Part shown: positions 1 through 7,938 of the stretch, piece after piece
Position numbering within the stretch: the first letter of the stretch is position 1
Layout of the letters: each line of letters starts with the position of its first letter
Assembly: GCF_003194625.1 (NCBI RefSeq)
Contig: NZ_QHKX01000001.1
Coordinates: forward strand, 558,001-622,000
DNA: 64,000 bases
Direction: 5' to 3'
From: Nocardioides solisilvae
GTDB lineage: Bacteria; Actinomycetota; Actinomycetes; Propionibacteriales; Nocardioidaceae
Made by a program: the position numbers and the translations under genes
The notes under the pieces: generated by a model
What the model was told of the DNA's origin: nothing
What the model saw: the letters and a program-made list of their open reading frames with translations, nothing else
Databases searched by the model: none

Positions 1-584
1 TCCTCCGCGGTCGCCTGCGGGTCGCGGACGATCACACGGCTGACGGGCTCGCCGATGATCTCGTCGACCTCGGTGACCAGCTGCTCGCCGGTGAGCTCGC
101 CGTCGGGGAAGACCATGCTGACCCGGTAGCCGCCGATGCCGCGCTCCTCGACCGCGACGAGCGCCTCGGGGTGGTGCTCGAGGACGGCGGCCACCGCCGG
201 GGCCGCGTCGAAGGTCTCCTCGTGGACCACCTCGAGCGGGGGGTAGCGGAAGATGACGGCGCCGTTGGAGGCGACGACCCAGAGCCGCCCGTCCTCGTCG
301 GCACCCTCGCCCGCACCGCCGGCGCCGTCGCCCGACGCCCCGGCGGGCAGCCCGAGCAGGTCGGCGATCGTGGTCATCGCGTGCGGCGAGCGGCCGCTGG
401 CCAGCACGACGTGGGCGCCGGCCGCGCGGGCCCGGTGGACGGCGTCGTGGATCTCGGGGCGGATGGTCTCGTAGACCTGGCCCGACCCCTCGACCCAGGC
501 GAGCAGGGTGCCGTCGATGTCGAGGGCGACCATCTGCGGGACCCAGCCGGGCTCCCCAGGCCGGGGCTTCGCGGCGTCAGTCAC
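1..584 (-). CDS. HAD-superfamily hydrolase (Cof-like), 3' end cut by window
   Basis: Probable phosphatase of the haloacid dehalogenase superfamily, Cof/YidA-like, acting on small phosphorylated metabolites in the cytosol. The translation carries the nucleophile motif I 'ALDIDGTLL' about 20 residues in and motif II 'VVLASGRS', followed by a cap-like region. About 194 codons are visible and the C-terminal motifs III/IV lie beyond the window edge. The GTG start is at 584; its first bases (GTGACTGA) include the serS stop, an 8-bp overlap that implies translational coupling and co-transcription downstream of serS. The substrate cannot be told from sequence. Confidence 0.85.
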   Translation of the reverse strand, partial: MTDAAKPRPGEPGWVPQMVALDIDGTLLAWVEGSGQVYETIRPEIHDAVHRARAAGAHVVLASGRSPHAMTTIADLLGLPAGASGDGAGGAGEGADEDGRLWVVASNGAVIFRYPPLEVVHEETFDAAPAVAAVLEHHPEALVAVEERGIGGYRVSMVFPDGELTGEQLVTEVDEIIGEPVSRVIVRDPQATAE

Positions 585-1890
585 CGGCACCCCCTTCGGT
601 CGCCGCGGCGGGCGCGACCGGGACCACCGGCCGCAGCACCTCGCACCCCATCCACTTCTGCAGGGCCTGCGGCACCCGGACCGACCCGTCGACCTGCTGG
701 TGGGTCTCGAGCACGGCGACGATCGCGCGCGTGATCGCGGTGAGCGTGCCGTTGAGGGTCGCCACCGGGGTGGTCCCCGACTCGCCCCGGGTGCGGATGT
801 CGAGCCGACGGGACTGGAAATCGGTGCAGTTGGAGGTCGAGGTGAGCTCGCGGTACTTGCCCTGGGTGGGGATCCACGCCTCGCAGTCGAACTTGCGCTG
901 GGCGCTCAGCCCGAGGTCGCCGGCGGCGATGTCGACGACCTGGTAGGCCAGCTCGAGCTTGTCGAGGAACGCGCGCTCCCACGCCAGCAGCCGGGCGTGC
1001 TCCGCCTCGGCCTCCTCGAGCGTCGTGTAGACGAACATCTCCACCTTGTCGAACCAGTGCACCCGGATGATGCCGCGCGTGTCCTTGCCGTGCGAGCCTG
1101 CCTCCTTGCGGAAGCAGGGGCTGAACGCGGCGTAGCGGCGCGGCAACGTCTCGGCGTCCAGGATCTCCTCGGAGTGGTACGCCGCCATGGCGACCTCGGA
1201 GGTGCCGACGAGGTAGAGGTCCTCGCCCTCGATCCGGTAGACGTCGTCCGCGGCCTGGCCGAGGAAGCCGGTGCCCTCCATGGCGGCCGGCTTGACCAGC
1301 GACGGGGCGATGACCTGGGTGAAGCCGGCCTCGCGCGCCTGCTCCATCGCGAGGTTGACCAGCGCCAGCTCGAGCTGGGCGCCGACGCCGGTGAGGAAGT
1401 AGAAGCGCGAGCCGCTCACCTTGGCGCCGCGCTCGAGGTCGATGGCGCCGAGGATGCGACCCAGCTCGACGTGGTCGCGCGGCTCGAAGCCCTCGGCGGC
1501 GAAGTCGCGCGGGGTGCCGACCGTCTCGAGCACGACGGAGTCGTCCTCGCCGCCCTCGGGGGTGTCGGGGTGGACCAGGTTGGGCAGCGCCCGGACGGCG
1601 TCCTGCCACGCCTGCTCGGCGGCGCCCTGGGCGGCCTCGGCCTCCTTGACCCCGGCGGAGAGCTCCTTGGTCCGGGCGAGCAGCTGCTGCTTCTCCTCGC
1701 CCCGGGCCTGCGCGATCAGCCTGCCCTGCTGCTTCTGCTCGGCGCGCAGCGCCTCGAAGGCCACGATCGCCTCGCGCCGGGCGGCGTCGGCCGCGAGCGC
1801 GGCGTCCACCAGGTCGGTGGGCGCCCCCCGCTTGGCCAGCGAGGCGCGCACGCGGTCGGGGTCGTCACGGAGCAGGCGAGGGTCGATCAC
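577..1890 (-). CDS. serS: seryl-tRNA synthetase
   Basis: Charges tRNA-Ser with serine in the cytosol. The 437-residue protein has the usual class II SerRS layout: an N-terminal antiparallel coiled-coil arm (about residues 25-110, rich in Glu/Ala/Gln) and a catalytic core with motif 2 '[14 protein letters not shown]', the serine/ATP site '[15 protein letters not shown]' and motif 3 '[11 protein letters not shown]'. Length matches the family (about 420-430 aa). The start gives the standard N-terminus 'MIDPRLLR'. It overlaps the downstream HAD gene by 8 bp and is divergent from the PAP2-kinase gene. Confidence 0.98.
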   Translation of the reverse strand: MIDPRLLRDDPDRVRASLAKRGAPTDLVDAALAADAARREAIVAFEALRAEQKQQGRLIAQARGEEKQQLLARTKELSAGVKEAEAAQGAAEQAWQDAVRALPNLVHPDTPEGGEDDSVVLETVGTPRDFAAEGFEPRDHVELGRILGAIDLERGAKVSGSRFYFLTGVGAQLELALVNLAMEQAREAGFTQVIAPSLVKPAAMEGTGFLGQAADDVYRIEGEDLYLVGTSEVAMAAYHSEEILDAETLPRRYAAFSPCFRKEAGSHGKDTRGIIRVHWFDKVEMFVYTTLEEAEAEHARLLAWERAFLDKLELAYQVVDIAAGDLGLSAQRKFDCEAWIPTQGKYRELTSTSNCTDFQSRRLDIRTRGESGTTPVATLNGTLTAITRAIVAVLETHQQVDGSVRVPQALQKWMGCEVLRPVVPVAPAAATEGGAGD

Positions 1891-1943
1891 CCCGACAGGC
1901 TATCCGGCGGGGGCGACACCGAATGGCCGGGGACGCGGCTGGG

Positions 1944-1949
1944 CATACT
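1944..1949 (+). promoter_or_regulatory. -10-like CATACT 6 nt before GTG 1956
   Basis: CATACT fits the actinobacterial nAnnnT -10 pattern and ends 6 nt before a GTG codon, which suggests a leaderless transcript. It lies downstream of the alternative ATG at 1923 and so argues for the GTG start at 1956. Confidence 0.4.
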
Positions 1950-1955
1950 GTCCGG

Positions 1956-3530
1956 GTGCTGGAGCGATCTCGTGGGAGTCACCTCGTCCGGGCCGCCCTG
2001 TGCGCGGCCCTCTTCGCCGTCCTCGCCCTGGCGGTGACCCGGGACGTCTCCCCCCTGGACGGCTTCGACACGTGGGGCCGCGAAGCCGAGGACTGGGCCG
2101 ACGACACCGGCTGGCTGCACCAGCTCCTGCTCTGGATCGAGGACGCGTTCAACACCGTGGGGATGACGGTCCTCACCGTCCTGGTCGCCGGGTGGATGCT
2201 GCTCAAGCGGCACCCGCGCGCCGCCGGCTTCCTGGCCGGCGGGATGCTCGTGACGGCGCTGGCCACCACCGGCCTCAAGCTGGCGCTCAGCCGTGCCCGC
2301 CCCGACTGGCAGGAGGCCGTCGGGCTGCACGACAGCCACTCGTTCCCCTCGGGTCACGCCTCCTCGATCGCCGCCTTCACCCTGCTGCTCTGGGTGCTGG
2401 CCGCGGCCTTCCTGCGGCGCGCGAGCATGCGCCGCGCCGCCGTCACCGGGCTGGTGCTGCTCTGGCTGGTCGTCGTCGCCGACCGCGTGCTGCTGGGCCG
2501 GCACTACCCCACCGACGTCATCGCGGGCACGCTGCTGGCCGCCACCGTGGTCTGGGTCGCCCTCGCCGTCATCGACCCACGGCCGCGGAGCATCGCTGCG
2601 ACCAACGACCCGCTGCCCGTGGTCTTCACCTCCCAGCGCCGGCTCGCGGTCGTGCTCAACCCGATCAAGGTCGAGGACGTCGGCGCCTTCCGCCACCTGG
2701 TCGCGAGCCTGGCCAAGGAGTCCGGATGGCAGGAGCCCTCCTGGCACTACACGACGATCGAGGACCCGGGCACGGGGATGGCCCGGCGGGCGGCGGAGGC
2801 CGGGGTCGACCTCGTCCTGGTCTGCGGCGGCGACGGCACCGTGCGGGAGGTCTGCGCCGAGCTGGCCGGCACCGGCATCCCGGTCGGGATCATCCCGGCC
2901 GGCACGGGCAACCTGCTCGCCCGCAACCTCGACATCCCGCTCTACATCCGCTCCGCCGTCGACGTCGGTCTCAACGGGCAGGACCGCGCCATCGACATGG
3001 TCGAGGTCAGCGGCGACGGGATCGAGGACACCCACTTCATGGTGATGGCCGGCATGGGCTTCGACGCCGCGATCATGGAGGGGGTCAACGAGGACATCAA
3101 GAAGCGGATCGGCTGGGTGGCCTACGTGCTCTCGGGGCTGAAGTCGCTGATGTTCCCGGCCTACCGGATCGAGATCTCCGTCGACGGCGCCGAGTTCACC
3201 ACCCACCGGGCCCGCACCGTGGTGGTCGGCAACGTGGGCTACCTGCAGGCCGGGATGCCGCTGCTGCCCGACGCCGCGATCGACGACGGCCTGCTCGACG
3301 TGGTGATCCTGCACCCCAAGCGGTTCCTCTCCTGGGTGCCGCTGGCGTGGCGGGTCCTCGCCAAGAGCCCCCGGGTCGACGAGACGATCGACCGGGTGAC
3401 CGGGGCCAGGGTCACGCTGCGGGCGACCGCGGAGACCCCCCGCCAGCTCGACGGCGACTCGGTCGGCCTGGGCAAGGAGCTGACCATGGAGTGCATCCCC
3501 GGCCGGCTGCTGGTGCGCGTCCCGCGCTGA
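1956..3530 (+). CDS. PAP2 phosphatase - diacylglycerol/sphingosine kinase fusion
   Basis: Predicted membrane lipid enzyme. The N-terminal half is a multi-helix PAP2 (lipid phosphatase) domain with the signatures 'KLALSRARP', 'SFPSGHAS' and 'GRHYPTDVIAG'. The C-terminal half is a DAGK/LCB5-type lipid kinase with nucleotide loop 'GGDGTVREV' and 'PAGTGNLLARNL'. A phosphatase and a kinase for related lipids in one chain could turn over phosphatidic acid, undecaprenyl phosphate or similar; the substrate is not shown. GTG 1956 is preferred over ATG 1923 because a -10-like box sits between them. It ends 4 bp before the convergent HTH gene. Confidence 0.9.
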   Translation: MLERSRGSHLVRAALCAALFAVLALAVTRDVSPLDGFDTWGREAEDWADDTGWLHQLLLWIEDAFNTVGMTVLTVLVAGWMLLKRHPRAAGFLAGGMLVTALATTGLKLALSRARPDWQEAVGLHDSHSFPSGHASSIAAFTLLLWVLAAAFLRRASMRRAAVTGLVLLWLVVVADRVLLGRHYPTDVIAGTLLAATVVWVALAVIDPRPRSIAATNDPLPVVFTSQRRLAVVLNPIKVEDVGAFRHLVASLAKESGWQEPSWHYTTIEDPGTGMARRAAEAGVDLVLVCGGDGTVREVCAELAGTGIPVGIIPAGTGNLLARNLDIPLYIRSAVDVGLNGQDRAIDMVEVSGDGIEDTHFMVMAGMGFDAAIMEGVNEDIKKRIGWVAYVLSGLKSLMFPAYRIEISVDGAEFTTHRARTVVVGNVGYLQAGMPLLPDAAIDDGLLDVVILHPKRFLSWVPLAWRVLAKSPRVDETIDRVTGARVTLRATAETPRQLDGDSVGLGKELTMECIPGRLLVRVPR

Positions 3531-3534
3531 CGGG

Positions 3535-4092
3535 TCAGGGCTGCTCGGCCGGCAGGCCGGTGTCGCGGACCAGGTAGATCCACGGGAAGGCCAGGACGGC
3601 GACCTCCCACCCGTCGCGCTCGAAGCTCGACGGGCGTCGCGTCCAGACGACCCGGCGGTGCTCCCACTGCGTCGGGGTGCGGCGTACCCGGTGCTTCAGC
3701 ATCCCCGCGCCCACCGTGCGCCAGCCCAGCCGGCCGGCGATCTCGAGCTCGGCCATCTCGTCGAACGCCGTGATCGGCCCGAGCCAGCGCTCCTCGGGCC
3801 CGTCGTCGCCGGGCGCCGGCGGGGCGGCGGCAGGGTCGTCCGCCCCGAACCGCTGCTGCGCGGCCTGCCGGCTCATCCCGAGCTCGCCGCCCAGGACCGC
3901 CCAGCTGTGGCCGGCCGCGCGGGCCGCCGCGACCGCCTGCCGCAGGAGGGTGCGCGCCTCCGCCTCGGCCTGCGCGCTGCGGCGCACGATCGCCAGGTGG
4001 TCCTGCTGGTCGCCGTCGCCGTCGAGCCCCTCGAGGATCGCCGCGCCGATCGCCTCGGCGAGCTCGCGGGGCCGGTGCTCAGCGCTCGTCAC
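3535..4092 (-). CDS. HTH-containing protein of unknown function
   Basis: A 185-residue cytosolic protein. Residues about 60-85 ('GHSWAVLGGELGMSRQAAQQ') look like a helix-turn-helix of the kind seen in small actinobacterial sigma-like or AsnC-like binders; the C-terminal half (from 'GPITAFDEM') is Trp/Arg-rich and unassigned. It overlaps the upstream small membrane protein by 14 bp, so the two form one operon under the TTGACA promoter at 4308-4337. That promoter contains inverted repeats this HTH protein could bind (inference). Confidence 0.75.
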   Translation of the reverse strand: MTSAEHRPRELAEAIGAAILEGLDGDGDQQDHLAIVRRSAQAEAEARTLLRQAVAAARAAGHSWAVLGGELGMSRQAAQQRFGADDPAAAPPAPGDDGPEERWLGPITAFDEMAELEIAGRLGWRTVGAGMLKHRVRRTPTQWEHRRVVWTRRPSSFERDGWEVAVLAFPWIYLVRDTGLPAEQP

Positions 4093-4300
4093 GGCTCGGC
4101 AGCCAGGTCGGCTCGTCGCGGTCCTGGCCGTGGCGCCACATCGCCCCGAAGGACCAGGCGCCGACGAGGACGAAGCCGACGCCGGCCCCCTGGGCCATGC
4201 CGCCCAGGAAGCCGTCGAGCCGCTGCCCGAGGATGGCGAGCAGGATGCCGAACAGGATCAGGAGGACGATCGAGGTCGAGGTGGGGACTGGTCGCTTCAT
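4079..4300 (-). CDS. small membrane protein
   Basis: A 73-residue protein with two hydrophobic segments (about residues 9-24 'SIVLLILFGILLAILG' and 38-52 'GVGFVLVGAWSFGAM') joined by a short Gly-rich loop, followed by a charged tail. It looks like an integral membrane hairpin. No family is recognised. It is the first gene of a two-gene operon with the HTH protein. The ATG at 4300 lies 7 nt after a TAACGT -10 box, so the message is probably leaderless. Confidence 0.75.
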   Translation of the reverse strand: MKRPVPTSTSIVLLILFGILLAILGQRLDGFLGGMAQGAGVGFVLVGAWSFGAMWRHGQDRDEPTWLPSRDER

Positions 4301-4301
4301 G

Positions 4302-4351
4302 GTGTCAACGTTAGGTTGACGACCCGATTCGTGTCAACCATTTCTTGACAC
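4302..4351 (-). promoter_or_regulatory. promoter with overlapping inverted-repeat operators
   Basis: On the minus strand, -35 TTGACA (4337-4332), 18-bp spacer and -10 TAACGT (4313-4308) end 7 nt before the ATG. Two inverted repeats overlie it: GTGTCAA-N7-TTGACAC (4331-4351) and GTCAAC-N5-GTTGAC (4304-4320). The octamer GTGTCAAC also occurs twice as a direct repeat (4302 and 4331). This looks like a strong, repressible promoter, perhaps autoregulated by the HTH protein of the operon. Confidence 0.65.
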
Positions 4352-4380
4352 CCTGCCCACCCTAGGGGCGAGCGCGGGGT

Positions 4381-4788
4381 TCAGGGGCGCGCGTGCGCGA
4401 CCGCCTCCTCCTCCTCGGGGGAGAGCTGCTGCTCGCTGGCCCAGCCGGCGATGGTCTTGGCGTAGGTGCGGGCCTCGCTGCGGCCGTGGATCGAGGTGAG
4501 GACGACGCCGTCGCCCGCGTCGTCGAGCAGCGCGACCGACCAGGAGAGGTGCCCGCCGACGTCGCCGAAGGCGTCGTACCGGACGACGGCCAGGTGGCGC
4601 AGCGCCCCCTGTGCGACCGCCTGCAGGGCCGCGACCTCGCGGCGCAGGCCCACGACGTCCTCGGGCAGGGGGGCCGATCCCGTCCGGGGTCGCAACGAGG
4701 CGGTACGGCGCAGCGCGACAACCGAGAAGACGGCCGAGACGAGCGCCAGGACGAGGGCGGGGACCACGACGAACCACACGCCCCGCAC
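4381..4788 (-). CDS. DUF4446-like membrane-anchored protein
   Basis: About 135 residues from the GTG at 4788: an N-terminal membrane helix ('VWFVVVPALVLALVSAVFSV'), a coiled-coil stretch ('LRREVAALQAVAQGAL') and a small C-terminal domain with 'RYDAFGDVGGHLSWSVALLD' and a 'GRSEARTYAKTI' motif. This order matches the DUF4446 family, whose role is unknown. A longer start at 4833 would run across the pheA start, so the GTG that begins at the membrane helix is preferred. It is divergent from pheA, with only 19 bp between the starts. Confidence 0.75.
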   Translation of the reverse strand: MRGVWFVVVPALVLALVSAVFSVVALRRTASLRPRTGSAPLPEDVVGLRREVAALQAVAQGALRHLAVVRYDAFGDVGGHLSWSVALLDDAGDGVVLTSIHGRSEARTYAKTIAGWASEQQLSPEEEEAVAHARP

Positions 4789-4807
4789 CCTATGGGACCA
4801 TCGGGGC

Positions 4808-5668
4808 GTGAGCAGCGACCCACGCCCCCGCATCGCCTACCAGGGCGAGCCGGGCGCCAACTCCCACATCGTCTGCGCGCAGCACTACCCCGACTGGGAG
4901 GCCGTGCCGTGCGCCTCGTTCGAGGACGTCTTCGCCGCCGTCGAGGGCGGCGAGGCCGACCTGGCGATGATCCCGATCGACAACTCGCTGGCGGGCCGGG
5001 TGGCCGACATCCACCACTTCCTGCCCACCTCCGACCTGCACATCGTCGCCGAGCACTTCCTGCGGATCGTCTTCCACCTGGTCGCCGTCGAGGGCGCCAC
5101 GACCGAGACCATCAAGACGGTGCACAGCCACGTCCATGCGCTCGGCCAGTGCCGCCGGGTGATCCGCGAGCTCGGCCTCACCCCGGTGATCTCCGGCGAC
5201 ACCGCCGGCGCCGCCCGCGAGGTCGCCGAGGCCGGCGACGTCACCCAGGCGGCCCTCGCGCCGCCGCTGGCCGCGGAGATCTACGGCCTGCGGGTGCTGC
5301 GCACCGACGTCGAGGACGAGGCCCACAACACCACCCGGTTCGTGGTCCTCTCCCGCGAGCTGGTCGAGGCGCCGGCGGGCGACGGCCCCGTGGTCACCAG
5401 CTTCATCTTCAACGTGCGCAACCTGCCTGCCGCGCTCTACAAGGCGCTCGGCGGCTTCGCCACCAACGGGGTCAACATGACCAAGCTGGAGAGCTACATG
5501 GTGGGCGGGGAGTTCGCCGCCACCCAGTTCCTCGCCGAGGTCGACGGGCACCCCGCCGACCCCCCGGTGGCCCGTGCCCTGGAGGAGCTGGCCTTCTTCA
5601 CCACCGACGTCAAGGTGCTCGGCGTCTACCCGGCGTCCCCGGACCGACAGTCCCGACCTCGCCCCTGA
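4808..5668 (+). CDS. pheA: prephenate dehydratase
   Basis: Converts prephenate to phenylpyruvate in phenylalanine synthesis. The catalytic domain starts 'RIAYQGEPGANS' and includes 'MIPIDNSLAGRV' and the family motif T175-T176-R177-F178 ('AHNTTRFVVL'). The C-terminal ACT domain ('VTSFIFNVRNLPAALYKAL', then 'NMTKLESYMV') is the usual Phe-binding regulatory module, so feedback inhibition is expected. Length (286 aa) is normal for a monofunctional PheA. The start is the GTG at 4808; longer upstream frames overlap the divergent DUF4446-like gene. Confidence 0.95.
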   Translation: MSSDPRPRIAYQGEPGANSHIVCAQHYPDWEAVPCASFEDVFAAVEGGEADLAMIPIDNSLAGRVADIHHFLPTSDLHIVAEHFLRIVFHLVAVEGATTETIKTVHSHVHALGQCRRVIRELGLTPVISGDTAGAAREVAEAGDVTQAALAPPLAAEIYGLRVLRTDVEDEAHNTTRFVVLSRELVEAPAGDGPVVTSFIFNVRNLPAALYKALGGFATNGVNMTKLESYMVGGEFAATQFLAEVDGHPADPPVARALEELAFFTTDVKVLGVYPASPDRQSRPRP

Positions 5669-5784
5669 CCTGCTGGTATTCGCCCATTCCGCCCCTCCCG
5701 GCCACCGCGCTGTGGCAGGCTTCGCGGCGGTGACGTGCGGGGCCACGGAAGGCGCGCAGGACCGGTCCGACTCGGAGGAACGCA

Positions 5785-7785
5785 ATGGAGGGCGCGCAGG
5801 TCGTCGTCGCGAGCGTGCTGGCGTACTCCGCGCTGCCCCTCGTCTACGCCCTGCGCCGCTGGAACGTCCAGTTCCTCCTGCTCTACACCCACCTCGCCGG
5901 CCTGCTCGCGTTCGGCTGGATCCTGGGCGGCCTCTACGAGATGCGCCTGGGCGACGTCGCCCTGCTCCCCGGCGAGCTCTCGTACGGCGGCTTCGTCCTC
6001 ACCGCGGTCGTCACCGTGGTGGTGGGGCGCGACCTCCAGGTGGTCCGCAACATCATCGGCCTCACGCTCGCGGTCTGCTCCCTGGGGCTCGTCTTCTTCA
6101 CCGTCGCCCGGCTCGCGCTGGCCGTGCCCGGCACGGCCGACCCCCACGGCGTGGTCCCGGCGCTGCTGGACCGCTCGCCGGTCGTCGCCGTGGTCTTCGC
6201 CCTCTTCGTCGTGGGCGAGCTGCTGCTCCTGCTCAACCTGCTGGAGGTGGCGAAGCGGCGACTCCCCGGCGCGGTCATGCCGTTGGTCTACCCCGCAGTC
6301 TTCGTCGCGGTGCTGCTGGTGCACGGCGTGCTGGGCGCGCTGCTCTCGGGCGGGTCGCCCGGCGAGGAGCTGGTCGCCAAGCTGGTGGTGACCGCCCTCT
6401 ACCTGCCGGCCCTGCTGGCCTTCGTGGCGCTCTACCGGCGCTCGGTGACCGCCTTCGAGTCCCGCCCGCTGCACCTGCGGCACCTGCTCTCCACGTCTCA
6501 CCAGCCGCTGCTCGACGAGCTGGAGAGCAAGGCCCACGAGCTGGCCGAGCAGCGTTCCCTGACGCTGGCCAGCGACGCCTCCGTCGGGCGCGTCAACGCC
6601 ACGGTCGAGCGGATCCTCGACTCGGCCACCAACACCATCCTCATCGCGCTCGACCCCGACCTGCGGATCACCCACTTCAACTCCGGCGCCCAGGCCCTGC
6701 TGGGGTGGACGCCGCGGGAGGTCTGCGGCCAGGGCCTGGAGGTGCTGCTTCCCGCGGAAGAGATCGCCCGCCACGCCAGCGCGCTCGGCACGGGCCCCGA
6801 GCTCGTGCAGGTGCTGCAGGTGCAGATGGCCGTCGACGCCCGCCGCGACTGGCTGATGCTCTCGCGCCACGACACCTGCCCCACGGTCTCGATGGGGGTG
6901 AGCCAGGTGCTGGTCGACGGCCACGTCGTGGGCCACATCCTCGCCGGTGAGGACGTGACCAGCCGGCTGCGGGTCGAGACCGCGATGATGACCGCGCTGA
7001 GCCGCGAGCACGACGCGCTGGTCCGGCTCCAGGAGGCCGACCGGGTCAAGCACGAGCTGGTCTCGACCGTCAGCCACGAGCTGCGCACCCCGATCGCGAG
7101 CATCACGGGCTACACCGAGATGCTCCACGACGGGGCCTACGGCGAGCTGAGCAAGGACCAGGTCGCCGCGCTCGACCGGGTGCTGCGCAACACCTCTCGC
7201 CTCGAGCGGCTGGTCGACGACCTGCTGGTCCTCGAGCGGGTCGAGCAGGCCCCGCTGCCGCTGGTCCGCGAGCCCGTCGACCTGTGCGACGTGATCCGCG
7301 GGACCAAGTCGATCGTCGGCGAGATGGTCCGCGGGCGCGACCTCAAGTTCAGCGTGTCGCTGCCGGCCAGCCCGGTCACCCTCGACGGCGACCGGGCGGC
7401 GCTGGAGCGCCTGGTGATCAACCTGCTGAGCAACGCCGTGAAGTTCACCCCCGGCCGCGGCACCGTCGCCTTGCGGGTGACCAGCCACTCCGGGCAGGCC
7501 TGGCTGACGGTGACCGACACCGGGATGGGCGTCGCGGAGTCGGACCAGCCCCACGTCTTCGCCCGCTTCTACCGCACCAACCAGGCCAACGAGCTGGCGA
7601 TCCCCGGCTCGGGGCTGGGCCTGAGCATCGTGCAGGCCGTGGTCGCCGGGCACGGCGGCGAGGTCAGCCTCGCCTCCACCCCCGGCGAGGGCACGACCGT
7701 CACGGTGAGCCTCCCGATGGAGCCCGTCCTGGGGTCCGTCAACGGGTCCGCCGCGGACCCCGACGCCGTCGTCCGCGCGGGCTGA
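5785..7785 (+). CDS. seven-helix PAS sensor histidine kinase (paralogue 1)
   Basis: Membrane sensor kinase of 666 residues. The first ~225 residues hold about seven hydrophobic helices with little extracellular sequence, perhaps a vitamin-uptake-like (VUPS-type) sensor domain. A PAS domain follows (about 270-395, 'LRITHFNSGAQALLGW'), then a HisKA/HATPase module with phospho-acceptor His431 in 'STVSHELRTP', N box 'NLLSNAVKFTP', G1 'DTGMGV' and G2 'GSGLGLSIVQ'. A clear SD (GGAGG) precedes the ATG. It is closely similar in layout to the next gene; no response regulator lies nearby. Confidence 0.92.
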   Translation: MEGAQVVVASVLAYSALPLVYALRRWNVQFLLLYTHLAGLLAFGWILGGLYEMRLGDVALLPGELSYGGFVLTAVVTVVVGRDLQVVRNIIGLTLAVCSLGLVFFTVARLALAVPGTADPHGVVPALLDRSPVVAVVFALFVVGELLLLLNLLEVAKRRLPGAVMPLVYPAVFVAVLLVHGVLGALLSGGSPGEELVAKLVVTALYLPALLAFVALYRRSVTAFESRPLHLRHLLSTSHQPLLDELESKAHELAEQRSLTLASDASVGRVNATVERILDSATNTILIALDPDLRITHFNSGAQALLGWTPREVCGQGLEVLLPAEEIARHASALGTGPELVQVLQVQMAVDARRDWLMLSRHDTCPTVSMGVSQVLVDGHVVGHILAGEDVTSRLRVETAMMTALSREHDALVRLQEADRVKHELVSTVSHELRTPIASITGYTEMLHDGAYGELSKDQVAALDRVLRNTSRLERLVDDLLVLERVEQAPLPLVREPVDLCDVIRGTKSIVGEMVRGRDLKFSVSLPASPVTLDGDRAALERLVINLLSNAVKFTPGRGTVALRVTSHSGQAWLTVTDTGMGVAESDQPHVFARFYRTNQANELAIPGSGLGLSIVQAVVAGHGGEVSLASTPGEGTTVTVSLPMEPVLGSVNGSAADPDAVVRAG

Positions 7786-7938
7786 CCGGCCGCCGCTCGC
7801 GGCGTCGTCCCGACGCTCCTCCCGGGTGGTCCAGACCGCTCGTGGGCCGAACGGTCATGTTGTCCCGATTCTCCTGACGTCGCCGGACCGCCCGCTCTAC
7901 GGTCCTCCGGTACCCCCGGACCGAACCAGAAGGTGGCC

